This document shows positions 15,222-23,333 of a stretch of 41,756 bases of DNA, one piece after another. The notes under the pieces were generated by a model that saw nothing but the letters and a program-made list of their open reading frames with translations, searched no databases and had not been told where the DNA came from. The position numbers and the translations under genes were made by a program. This DNA comes from an uncultured Bacteroidales bacterium (GTDB taxonomy: Bacteria; Bacteroidota; Bacteroidia; Bacteroidales; UBA932). Numbering within the stretch: the first letter of the stretch is position 1; each line of letters begins with the position of its first letter. The stretch is from positions 1 through 41,756 of the forward strand of contig CABUIX010000015.1 in NCBI GenBank assembly GCA_902491795.1. The letters are read 5' to 3'.

Positions 15222-15931
15222 AACATTCGGTACTTATCCTGGCGTTTGCCCTGTCGGTATCGCTGATGACCTCATGCAAGTTTTTCAGCGTGTCGGATTC
15301 AGGAAACATAAAATTTTATTCCGGAGACTCAGTTACTGCTTCAGGGACTGTCGAGTCGAGGAAGATTGCAGTTGCGGACTTCAATGCTATCGATGTCGGA
15401 TCCTCCTGCAAGGTGACCTACGTTCCGGGCGAGTGCGGTCTGGAAATCAGGACACATGACAACCTGTTCGACCGTATTGAGACGATTGTCGAGAACGGTG
15501 TGCTCAAGATCCGTACGAACTTCTCCCATGTGCGCAAAGTTGATACGCTGGAGATCTTTGTGCAGTCTCCGTATCTGAATTCAGTTTGTGCAAGCGGAGC
15601 TGTGGAATTCAATGCTGAAAATGGCCTGACGGCTCAGGATGACTTCGGGCTTGAGGTGAGTGGTGCCGGTGATGTAAGCATCAGGAAGCTGAAGGCTGAT
15701 GACGTGGACGTCTCCATGAGCGGAGCGGCCAAACTGGACTTTGCCGAGATTGATTGCCGTTACCTCAAGTTTGACATCTCCGGTGCCGGAGACGGAAACG
15801 TTACCGGAAAGGCCGCATCGGCCGATGTAAGCATCAGCGGAGCGGGAAAGATAGACCTGAGTGACCTTGAGTGCGAGGATGTCGGCATATTTACCAGCGG
15901 AGCCGGCAAGGTGATCGGGCCTAAGGAATGA
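15218..15931 (+). CDS. DUF2807 lipoprotein (putative auto-transporter adhesin head GIN domain)
   Basis: This 237-residue lipoprotein has a signal peptide with lipobox LMTSC (Cys20). The rest is a repetitive beta-rich DUF2807 domain with recurring SGAG/SGAA turns (for example VSGAGDVSI, ISGAGDGNV, ISGAGKIDL), as expected for a beta-helix-like stack. It is the last gene of the ABC-GntR operon. DUF2807 proteins often accompany such envelope-stress-type operons in Bacteroidetes; function unknown. Its 3' end overlaps the convergent GSCFA gene by 11 bp. Confidence 0.9.
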   Translation: MKHSVLILAFALSVSLMTSCKFFSVSDSGNIKFYSGDSVTASGTVESRKIAVADFNAIDVGSSCKVTYVPGECGLEIRTHDNLFDRIETIVENGVLKIRTNFSHVRKVDTLEIFVQSPYLNSVCASGAVEFNAENGLTAQDDFGLEVSGAGDVSIRKLKADDVDVSMSGAAKLDFAEIDCRYLKFDISGAGDGNVTGKAASADVSISGAGKIDLSDLECEDVGIFTSGAGKVIGPKE

Positions 15932-16772
15932 TCTGGCGGTGCCTCAGCCTGCGTGCTTCCTTTTCAGCGGCACTGACGGCGGAATGCTCCTGCCCGGGAA
16001 CACAGAACACAAGAAACTTCTCCCACAGGTAGTCGACGGCAATGTCGCGGGGGTGCACCAGGTCCGCAGCGTAAAATCTGTAGTCCCTCAGTTCGTCCAT
16101 CATGATTTCCCATGCGGGAAACAGGTCGGCTGAGGGACTTTTCAGTGCTTTCTGAATACCCAGGTTCAGAAGTGCCTTGGATAGAGTGTTGGTTTCGGCT
16201 CCGCTTGAAAGGTATCTGACGGGGGAGACCGTGAAAATGAACTGCTTGTCCGGATGTTCCGTTACGATTCCGTCGGCAATTTCCTCGATCCTTGCGAGCG
16301 GAAGCATTTCTCTCGTGAATTCGGAAGCCGGCCGCTTGAGGCAGTTTGAGACAGTCTTCCCGTCTTTCTTCCAGACTCCTGCCGTGCCGAATGTAATGAT
16401 CACCCTGTTGCAGTCTTGCCAAAATGCGTGGCTTTCACTAAGTGCTCTGTTGGCGTTCTCAAGGAAATCTTCGGGGCATCTTCTCGCAAAGGTGGTATGG
16501 TGCTCAAAACTGCAGGTCAGTCCGGCTCCGGCACCCATCTCCACACAGTCATCAATTGTGTATGGCTGCCCGCTGTCGAGCCTGCGGATGGCCGCGAGTA
16601 TGGATTCCGGGTTGTAGAGCGTTCCGAACGGATTGGCGAGCACACTGAACCCTCCATCCGCCAAATGTGTGGCCATGCTGTCGGAAAAGCAGCTACCAAG
16701 GGTAGTGATTCTGTCGTTTCGGGAAATCTGTACCTTGGAGCTTCGCAGCGGTATTTCAGTGATGAGCTTCAT
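15921..16772 (-). CDS. GSCFA domain protein
   Basis: This 283-residue protein starts with the region that names the family: TTLGSCFSDSM (about residues 25-35), then NPFGTLYNP. There is no signal peptide. The family is of unknown activity; the Gly-Ser-Cys motif, 'VIITFGTAGVWKK' and the C-terminal 'DLVHPRDIAVDYLWEKF' (an Asp-x-x-His pair) suggest an SGNH-hydrolase-like enzyme, which is inference. It lies 39 bp after the PFL gene in the same direction. Confidence 0.9.
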   Translation of the reverse strand: MKLITEIPLRSSKVQISRNDRITTLGSCFSDSMATHLADGGFSVLANPFGTLYNPESILAAIRRLDSGQPYTIDDCVEMGAGAGLTCSFEHHTTFARRCPEDFLENANRALSESHAFWQDCNRVIITFGTAGVWKKDGKTVSNCLKRPASEFTREMLPLARIEEIADGIVTEHPDKQFIFTVSPVRYLSSGAETNTLSKALLNLGIQKALKSPSADLFPAWEIMMDELRDYRFYAADLVHPRDIAVDYLWEKFLVFCVPGQEHSAVSAAEKEARRLRHRQIIP

Positions 16773-16811
16773 TTACTGAAAAGTCAGCGTCTCTGGCGAG
16801 AGCCGGGGCAA

Positions 16812-18176
16812 TCAGTTCTTGAAGCTGTGGATCGGCGCCGGAATGCGTCCTTCGCGCCTCACGAAGGCTTCGCAGCTGAACCTGTTGACAGGCATCACGG
16901 GAGCATATCCGAGCAGCCCGCCGAATTCCAGATGGTCGCCTACCTGCTTGCCCTGTGCAGGAATGATCCTGACAGCTGTAGTCTTCTGGTTTACCATGCC
17001 GATAGCGGCCTCGTCAGCGATGATGCCGGATATTGTGGATGCCGGGGTGTCTCCGGGAATGGCTATCATGTCCAGGCCTACGGAGCAGACGCAGGTCATG
17101 GCCTCTAGCTTCTCGATTGTGAGTGCGCCGCATTCGGCCGCGTCAATCATGCCCTGGTCTTCACTCACCGGAATGAACGCACCGCTGAGGCCACCGACAT
17201 AAGACGAGGCCATCACGCCTCCTTTCTTGACCTGGTCGTTGAGCAGGGCAAGGGCTGCAGTGGTTCCTGGCGCACCGGGCTGTTCAAGCCCAATTTCCTT
17301 GAGTATGTCGGCCACAGAGTCACCGATGGCGGGTGTAGGAGCCAATGACAAATCAATTATGCCGAAGGGAATTCCCAGCCTGTGTGATGCCTCCTGTGCT
17401 ACAAGTTGTCCTACGCGTGTAATCTTGAACGCTGTCTTCTTTATGGTTTCGCACAGGGTCTCAAAGTCCGCTCCGCGCACTTTCTCTATGGTGGACTTGA
17501 CTACTCCGGGTCCGCTCACTCCGACATTGATGACAGCGTCCGGCTCGGTTATTCCATGGAAGGCTCCTGCCATGAACGGATTGTCGTCTGGAGCATTGCA
17601 CAGGACCACGAGCTTTGCGCAGCCGATTGAGTTCCTCTCAGCGGTAAATTCTGCGGTTTGCCTGATGATGTTGCCCATCAGCCTGATTGCATCCATGTCG
17701 AGGCCGGTCTTGGTCGAGCCTACATTGACACTGCTGCATATCCTTTCGGTGACTGCGAGCGCTTCGGGAATTGACTCGATCAGCAGCTTGTCGGCATGCG
17801 TCATGCCTTTTGATACAATGGCCGAATAGCCTCCAAGGAAGTTGATCCCTATTTCGGCAGCCGTTTCGTCAAGGGTGCGGGCAATCTGCACGAAATCGGA
17901 AGTTGTGCTGCAGCATCCTGAACCGACGATGGAAACCGGTGTTATGGAGACCCTCTTGTTGACGACCGGCACGCCGAATTCGGCGGAGATCGCGTCGGCA
18001 GTGCTGCGCAGGTCAGATGCGAGCTTCAGTATCTTTGTCTTTATCCTTGAGCAGGTATCGTTTACGCTTGCGCCGGCACAGTCGAGCAGGCTGATTCCCA
18101 TTGTTATGGTACGCACGTCGAGATTCTCCTTCTCGATCATGTCGTGTGTCTCGAATACTTCGCTGATGTTTATCAT
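16812..18176 (-). CDS. PFL family protein (UPF0210/DUF711)
   Basis: The protein has 454 residues, the family length, with typical stretches ISEVFETHDMI, 'ITMGISLLDCAG' and 'INVGVSGPGVV'. The family is named for a distant relation to pyruvate formate-lyase, but no glycyl-radical motif is visible and the reaction is unknown. It sits 5 bp after the ACT-domain gene, a pair conserved across many bacteria. This suggests an enzyme with a detached ACT regulatory subunit. Confidence 0.93.
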   Translation of the reverse strand: MINISEVFETHDMIEKENLDVRTITMGISLLDCAGASVNDTCSRIKTKILKLASDLRSTADAISAEFGVPVVNKRVSITPVSIVGSGCCSTTSDFVQIARTLDETAAEIGINFLGGYSAIVSKGMTHADKLLIESIPEALAVTERICSSVNVGSTKTGLDMDAIRLMGNIIRQTAEFTAERNSIGCAKLVVLCNAPDDNPFMAGAFHGITEPDAVINVGVSGPGVVKSTIEKVRGADFETLCETIKKTAFKITRVGQLVAQEASHRLGIPFGIIDLSLAPTPAIGDSVADILKEIGLEQPGAPGTTAALALLNDQVKKGGVMASSYVGGLSGAFIPVSEDQGMIDAAECGALTIEKLEAMTCVCSVGLDMIAIPGDTPASTISGIIADEAAIGMVNQKTTAVRIIPAQGKQVGDHLEFGGLLGYAPVMPVNRFSCEAFVRREGRIPAPIHSFKN

Positions 18177-18181
18177 GGCAG

Positions 18182-18454
18182 TCAGATTCTGTGCATCTTG
18201 TCGAAAATGTCGCTGCGCTGGCAGTGTATCTCGATTCCGAGTTCCGTGGCAAGATCGCCGAGAACCTTGTTGAAAGCCGCGAAGTCCATGTCAAGATTGG
18301 TGATGTTCACTATCATCATCATGTTGAAGTAACCCTGGACGATGGTCTGGGCAATGTCGAGAATTCCTACCTTGTGGTCTGAGATGCATGTGCAGATTTT
18401 GGCTATGATGCCTATGCTGTCCTTGCCGACAGCGGTGATGATTGCCTTGTTCAT
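18182..18454 (-). CDS. ACT domain protein (UPF0237)
   Basis: This 90-residue protein is a single ACT domain: MNKAIITAVGKDSIGIIAKI forms the first strand and the helix with the ligand-binding Gly. ACT domains bind amino acids and control enzymes; the adjacent PFL-family protein is the natural partner. Confidence 0.93.
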   Translation of the reverse strand: MNKAIITAVGKDSIGIIAKICTCISDHKVGILDIAQTIVQGYFNMMMIVNITNLDMDFAAFNKVLGDLATELGIEIHCQRSDIFDKMHRI

Positions 18455-18482
18455 TTCAGTTGGCTGTCAAATTTTGCAGGTT

Positions 18483-18490
18483 CAAATATA
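18483..18490 (-). promoter_or_regulatory. Promoter -7 box of the ACT-PFL-GSCFA operon
   Basis: TATATTTG on the minus strand, 28 bp upstream of the ACT gene start. No TTG at the usual -33 distance. Confidence 0.55.
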
Positions 18491-18588
18491 CGCAAATTTT
18501 CATCAAATGTGAACTGTCGGCCGGATCTCGGGAATGTACGGTGAAGCACAAAAGATATGTCCGTTGGTGCTAATCGTTGTATTTTTAG

Positions 18589-18596
18589 TAAATTTG
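18589..18596 (+). promoter_or_regulatory. Promoter -7 box upstream of the flavodiiron gene
   Basis: TAAATTTG, perfect consensus; a TTG lies 22 bp upstream, slightly too far. If used, it leaves a ~130-nt leader before the ATG at 18736, long for this window. Confidence 0.5.
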
Positions 18597-18735
18597 CATT
18601 CTTGTCGTGTGCGTCCGTTGCAGTGTCGGCATATGCGAACGGGGAAGTGCAAAACAGCCTTTGTCCAATTCAAGGATGCGCCCGAATTTGACTGAATTTA
18701 TGAACCCGCCGCTGTGCGGAAAACATGTTGATAGT

Positions 18736-19917
18736 ATGTTTGCAAAAATCAGTGATTCTGTTCTTTACATAGGCACCGATGACAGGAGTCTTGACCTTTT
18801 TGAGAGCCAGTACCCGGTTCCGGCCGGAATGTCGTACAATTCGTATGTTCTGCTGGACGACAAGATTGCGGTACTTGACACTGCCGATGCACGGGAAGGC
18901 AGCCAATGGATGACCAACCTGGAAGAGGCTCTTGAGGGCCGTTGTCCTGATTACCTTGTGGTGCATCATCTTGAACCGGACCATTCGGCAATGATTGCCG
19001 CCGTGGCGGAAAAGTACCCTTCCATGACCATTGTGTGCTCCCAGATTGCTGCGAGAATGCTTCCGCAATTCTTTGACGGGACGAATTTTGAAGGCCGTTG
19101 CCTTGTGGTCGGAGAGGGAGACGGCATTGACCTCGGCCGTCACAGCCTGAAGTTTTTCATGGCCCCGATGGTCCATTGGCCGGAAGTGATGGTAAGCTGG
19201 CTGTCGGGTGAGAACCTGCTGTTTTCTGCTGACGCATTCGGGACTTTCGGCACAGTTGAAAGTTGCGGAGGCCTTTTCTGCTCTGATCTCGGGTCCTGGA
19301 AAGATGAAGCTGCCAGGTACTATTTCAACATTTGCGGAAAGTACGGAGCACAGGTCGGAAAACTTCTCGACAAAGTCGCGAGCCTCGATGTTTCCGCAAT
19401 CTGTCCTCTGCATGGTCCGGTGATCCGTGACGTGCCGGGAGCCGCGCAAATGTACCGTCTGTGGAGCAGCTATGCTCCGGAAACAGATGCCGTGCTGGTG
19501 GCGTATGCCTCGATACACGGCGGGACGGCTGCATTGGCCTCCAAGCTTGCCGAATTGCTTGAGGCTCGCGGCAAGAAGGTGATACTGAGGGATCTCAGCC
19601 GCTGCGATGTGTCATATTCCGTATCCGACGCTTTCCGCTGCAGCCGCGTTGTATTTGCGGCTTCGTCCTATGATGCAGGCGTGTTCCCTCCGATGCACGA
19701 TTTCCTGTGGCATCTGCAGATAAAGGGCTGGCAGGGTAGGAAAGTTGCTGTGGTGCAGAACGGAAGCTGGTCTCCCACGGCAGGAAGAGCCATCTGCGAC
19801 ATGCTGTCTGCCATGAAGAATATCGAAACCGTCGCGGATACAATGACAATACGCAGCCGCATGCATTCCTGCGACCTTCCTGCTCTCGAATCATTGGCTG
19901 CCGCCATAGCTGAATAG
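18736..19917 (+). CDS. fprA: Flavodiiron protein (FprA/Rbo-like O2 or NO reductase)
   Basis: This cytoplasmic enzyme reduces O2 to water or NO to N2O and protects anaerobes. It has 393 residues. The N-terminal metallo-beta-lactamase-like domain holds all diiron ligands: HLEPDH (His, Glu, Asp, His), the His in MVHWPEVM, the Asp in SADAFG and the His in CPLHGP. The C-terminal flavodoxin domain begins at 'VAYASIHGGTAALASKL', the FMN phosphate loop. I chose ATG 18736 because family members begin right before the 'SVLYIGTDDRSLDLFE' strand. Monocistronic, ended by a terminator. The electron donor is not encoded nearby. Confidence 0.93.
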   Translation: MFAKISDSVLYIGTDDRSLDLFESQYPVPAGMSYNSYVLLDDKIAVLDTADAREGSQWMTNLEEALEGRCPDYLVVHHLEPDHSAMIAAVAEKYPSMTIVCSQIAARMLPQFFDGTNFEGRCLVVGEGDGIDLGRHSLKFFMAPMVHWPEVMVSWLSGENLLFSADAFGTFGTVESCGGLFCSDLGSWKDEAARYYFNICGKYGAQVGKLLDKVASLDVSAICPLHGPVIRDVPGAAQMYRLWSSYAPETDAVLVAYASIHGGTAALASKLAELLEARGKKVILRDLSRCDVSYSVSDAFRCSRVVFAASSYDAGVFPPMHDFLWHLQIKGWQGRKVAVVQNGSWSPTAGRAICDMLSAMKNIETVADTMTIRSRMHSCDLPALESLAAAIAE

Positions 19918-20014
19918 AAGCTTTCGAAGTCTGCCTGTTCCGTGGCACGATTTTGGAGATATCGGTAGTCAACAGTTTCGAGAAACAATTTTTTTCATAA
20001 GCAACATTATTTCA

Positions 20015-20043
20015 GACCCGGTTTCTAACCACCGGGTCTTTTT
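20015..20043 (+). terminator. Rho-independent terminator after fprA
   Basis: 8-bp perfect stem GACCCGGT / ACCGGGTC with an 8-nt loop and a TTTTT tail, ~100 nt past the stop. Confidence 0.92.
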
Positions 20044-20107
20044 GCGTCCTGTTCCGAATTGTCAGGATGTTTTGTTATTTTGCAGTCGATTTTGAAATAT
20101 CGTGAAA

Positions 20108-21037
20108 ATGAAAATAGTTTTTCTTGATGCGTCAACATTGGGGGATACCCCGATGGACGAAATAAAGTCTCTTGGAGAATATGTGGCATATCCTTTCAGC
20201 ACCCGGGAAGAGGCGCTGCAGCGTGTCGGGGACTGTGATGTCCTTATCATAAATAAGGTGAAAGTGGACCAGGAGCTGATATCGGCAGCCCCGAAGCTGA
20301 AACTGATATGCGAGGCGGCTACAGGAGTCAACAACATCGACCTCAAGGCTGCGGAACGCAGGGGCATACCTGTACGCAATGTTGCCGGATATTCCACTGA
20401 TTCTGTGGTTCAGGCGACTTTCACGCATCTTCTGTCGCTTGTCGGCAATGCTCCATATTTCGATGAATACGTTAAAAGCGGGAAGTATTCGTCCGGAAGG
20501 ATCTTTACCGACGTGAGCCATCCGTTCACTGAGCTTTCAGGCAAGACAATGGGCATAATAGGCATGGGTGCCATAGGCACAAAGGTGGCATCGGTCGCTT
20601 CTGCATTCGGGATGAATGCCGTGTATTTTTCCACTTCCGGCACAGGCCATTGCACTGAGTATCCGAGCCTTCCACTCGCGAAGCTGTTGTCCGTGTCGGA
20701 TGCCGTCAGCGTCCATGCTCCACTGAATGAAAGGACCGCAGGACTCATCGGGGAGCCTGAACTCAGGATGATGAAACCGACTGCAGTGCTGCTCAACCTC
20801 GGAAGGGGAGGGATAGTCGACGAAGCCGCGCTGGCAGCCGCTGTCGACTCAGGCACAATAGCCGGGGCAGCCCTGGATGTCTATGTGAGCGAACCGCTTC
20901 CGGCCGACAGCCCGCTGATGCATCTGAAGCATCCGGAAAGGTTCCGCTTCTCTCCGCATACTGCCTGGGCCAGCAGGGAATCGCTCGTGCGTTTAGTATC
21001 AAAGGTTGCGGAAAACATCCGCAATCAGAACAGGTAG
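20108..21037 (+). CDS. D-2-hydroxyacid dehydrogenase (hydroxypyruvate/glycerate dehydrogenase-like)
   Basis: This is a 309-residue NAD(P)-dependent oxidoreductase. The Rossmann motif is IGMGAIG (about 145-151). All three catalytic positions are intact: Arg in NLGRGG, Glu in VSEP, His in SPHTAWAS. This contrasts with the PdxB-like paralogue at 7550-8581. Subfamily resemblance is to glycerate/hydroxypyruvate reductases, but the substrate is not decided by the sequence. ATG 20108 is preferred to a GTG two codons upstream. The 3' end overlaps the convergent barrel gene by 13 bp. Confidence 0.9.
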   Translation: MKIVFLDASTLGDTPMDEIKSLGEYVAYPFSTREEALQRVGDCDVLIINKVKVDQELISAAPKLKLICEAATGVNNIDLKAAERRGIPVRNVAGYSTDSVVQATFTHLLSLVGNAPYFDEYVKSGKYSSGRIFTDVSHPFTELSGKTMGIIGMGAIGTKVASVASAFGMNAVYFSTSGTGHCTEYPSLPLAKLLSVSDAVSVHAPLNERTAGLIGEPELRMMKPTAVLLNLGRGGIVDEAALAAAVDSGTIAGAALDVYVSEPLPADSPLMHLKHPERFRFSPHTAWASRESLVRLVSKVAENIRNQNR

Positions 21038-22410
21038 CCGGTGTTGATGTAGAACGATCCGGTGCCGTCCTGATTGTAGAGAGGATGGTTCTTGGGGTAG
21101 AAGTGGGATATCGGCATTCCGTATTCGAAGGCCACGATGAAATTTTCGTTCATTATGAACCTCAGGCCAGTGCCCACGGTTATGTGAGGAGTGTCGTGTC
21201 CCTGGCCCTTGGCCATGTAGGCCTCATAGGCCTCCCTGTATTCTTCTTTTCCCTTGAAACTCATGTCACGTCCGCGTGTCACCATCGTTCCGTCGCTGAA
21301 GGCGCTCAGACCGAAGGATATGTTCTGGTTCCACAGGTTGAAGCGCACGAATCTCCAGCGGAGTTCGGCGGTGTATGTCGCCATGTCCAGGCCTACCACC
21401 CTGTTGCGCATCACGCCTCTGACTGTACGGTAGCCTCCCATGCCGTCCTTGTCGCAGTTCTCTCCCATGACGGTTATGTACGGCAGCACGTAATAAGGCG
21501 AGTAATTGCCGAAAGCTCCCTCGTAATTGATCCTGTAGGCGAAGGTCAGCACATCGTTGCCGATGATGGGGAAATATTGCCTTAGGGTGATGGCGTAGCG
21601 GTAGAACGGGTTTTCGGTGCCGAGCCACGACGGGGCCGCAATGATGTGCCCTTCGGCCCATATGCCCCTGGTTGGTGCGCCTTCCTTGTCCCTTGTGTCG
21701 TAGACCAGGCCGAGCCTGAGGCTGCTCGTGAATCCACCGTCGGCTTCTTCCTCGCCGATAAGGCCCCAGTTGACGTAGTCCTGGAAGAGTGTGGACTGCG
21801 TGTCAGGATAAAGATTGTATTCGTCCTTTCCCTTGTTGATGCTGGCCCTGTCTATTGCCCCCTCCTTGAACCAGCTGAAATGATATCCGGCTTCCCACTG
21901 AAGGTGTTCGGTGATGTTGCCGATGAAGTCGGTCTTCCCGAGAATCTGAACCCGGTCGACCCGATAGAAAGGAGTATATATGTATTTCTCCGGATCCTGC
22001 CAGTTCTTCTTGTTGTCCTTTCCGACGGCGACCCTCTCCTGGTCAAACCATGAGCTGTAGCCGTTGAACCCGTAGAAGTCCATGGCCTTGTCCACGGATG
22101 CCGTGAGAGCGGAAGACCACCGTATACCGGGAATCAGCGTCTTGTTGTCGTACATCAGGGTGTAAAGTTGTGAGCCCTTTGTGAAGAACGAAGCTTCAAG
22201 ATAAATTTTGGATCCGTAGTTGGGGTAAAGTGTCCCGTCTCCGTAGTTGTAGATATTGAGAATAGCCCCGTACTGGAAGCCTTTGTCCGCATCGTAAGCG
22301 ATGGCCGGCAACGGTCCGAAGTTGTATCCGGTTTTCACGATCTCGCTGTCCTGTGCTTTCGCCGTGGTGCCGAGCACCAGGGCGCAGAGAAGAGGAATGA
22401 TTCTTTTCAT
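21025..22410 (-). CDS. Outer-membrane beta-barrel protein (Omp85/BamA C-terminal-like)
   Basis: This 461-residue protein has a cleavable signal peptide (MKRIIPLLCALVLGTTAKAQ) and then alternating amphipathic strands rich in Tyr/Phe/Gly. It includes 'LRLGLVYDTRDKEGAPTRG', which resembles the surface-antigen (BamA-type) barrel, and ends in Phe (NTGYLF) as outer-membrane barrels do. No POTRA domains are present, so it is a barrel-only member of the superfamily. The start overlaps the acyltransferase stop (ATGA). The link to the acyltransferase suggests an envelope-lipid context; function unknown. Confidence 0.85.
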   Translation of the reverse strand: MKRIIPLLCALVLGTTAKAQDSEIVKTGYNFGPLPAIAYDADKGFQYGAILNIYNYGDGTLYPNYGSKIYLEASFFTKGSQLYTLMYDNKTLIPGIRWSSALTASVDKAMDFYGFNGYSSWFDQERVAVGKDNKKNWQDPEKYIYTPFYRVDRVQILGKTDFIGNITEHLQWEAGYHFSWFKEGAIDRASINKGKDEYNLYPDTQSTLFQDYVNWGLIGEEEADGGFTSSLRLGLVYDTRDKEGAPTRGIWAEGHIIAAPSWLGTENPFYRYAITLRQYFPIIGNDVLTFAYRINYEGAFGNYSPYYVLPYITVMGENCDKDGMGGYRTVRGVMRNRVVGLDMATYTAELRWRFVRFNLWNQNISFGLSAFSDGTMVTRGRDMSFKGKEEYREAYEAYMAKGQGHDTPHITVGTGLRFIMNENFIVAFEYGMPISHFYPKNHPLYNQDGTGSFYINTGYLF

Positions 22411-23333
22411 CTTTTCGTGTCTATTATCAGATTCTCGTAAAAATTCAGCAGTTGTGATGAAATCCACCAGAAAGGCAGGAATATCGGCAGCAGCAGCCTG
22501 AATGCGAAAAAGACTGTATGGGCCCATGCCTTGTCCTTCATCTTGTGAAGAATGATTACTGAAGGTAGCCAGATGGGGAATGAACATGCCCATGCTGCGG
22601 CAAAAAACGGAAGCGAAAGCACTGCTGCGGCCGCGCGGAGTACAATCAGATCGTGTCTCCTTTCAGGAATTCGGTCGATCAGTGCGAGGATGCGTCCCTG
22701 CAGCTCGTCACACAGATCCTTCCATACGCGGGAATCGCAGTCATGTTTGTGAGAAGCCATGAAACTGCTGATCTCAAACGGCTTTCCTATTCTTACGGCG
22801 GCTCTTCCGGTCTGTCTGGTGAAATATTCGTAGTCGATTCCGACGGGAACGATATATACAGGAATCCCGAGCTCGTCAGATGCCGATTTTGCTATGCGGA
22901 AGATCCCTTTGTGCACGGGCATCATGCCCCGCTGCGGCCGGTGCGCACCTTCGCTGAACAGGCAGAACGGCATGCCGTGACTGAAACATTCTGTTATCTC
23001 CTCGAAGGTTTCGTAGTTCTTGACGACTTCCTTGAGTCCGTCGCGCTCACGGGCTATGGGCAGAATCTTGAGCCATCGTAGCGCCGCGGCAATTCTGGGC
23101 CTCCTGAAGATGTCCATTCGTGCGCCGAAGCCTATGGGCTTGTGGCTGATGAGCAGGACGAGCAATGCGTCCATCAGCGCGCAGCGGTGATTGGGCGCCA
23201 GCATTATGGCTCCGTCCGCCGGAAGATTTTCGCGTCCTTCCACCTTGACGGAAGAGAAAGAGGCTCGTGTACAGAAGTCGACATAATATCTGCCTATTCC
23301 GTACCAGAAACTGTGTGTCCAGATCTTTCTCAC
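22407..23333 (-). CDS. PlsC-like phospholipid/glycerol acyltransferase
   Basis: This 308-residue membrane-associated acyltransferase has catalytic motif NHRCALMD (His-x4-Asp) near residue 49, LPIAR as block II and FSEGAHRPQRG as block III. The C-terminal ~80 residues contain two hydrophobic segments ('VLSLPFFAAAWACSFPIWLP' and 'VFFAFRLLLPIFLPFW'). It probably acylates a lysophospholipid or related lipid at the inner membrane. It is coupled on both sides by 4-bp overlaps with the symporter and barrel genes. Confidence 0.9.
   Translation of the reverse strand: MRKIWTHSFWYGIGRYYVDFCTRASFSSVKVEGRENLPADGAIMLAPNHRCALMDALLVLLISHKPIGFGARMDIFRRPRIAAALRWLKILPIARERDGLKEVVKNYETFEEITECFSHGMPFCLFSEGAHRPQRGMMPVHKGIFRIAKSASDELGIPVYIVPVGIDYEYFTRQTGRAAVRIGKPFEISSFMASHKHDCDSRVWKDLCDELQGRILALIDRIPERRHDLIVLRAAAAVLSLPFFAAAWACSFPIWLPSVIILHKMKDKAWAHTVFFAFRLLLPIFLPFWWISSQLLNFYENLIIDTKR

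Noticed and set aside
18735..18742. TATGTTTG (-7-like) at the flavodiiron start codon
   Set aside because: It overlaps the ATG itself, so transcription would begin inside the gene; the box at 18589-18596 is better placed.
19973..19992. Small GTTTC/GAAAC repeat followed by T-run after fprA
   Set aside because: Loop too tight and stem too short for a terminator; the stronger hairpin at 20015-20043 explains termination.
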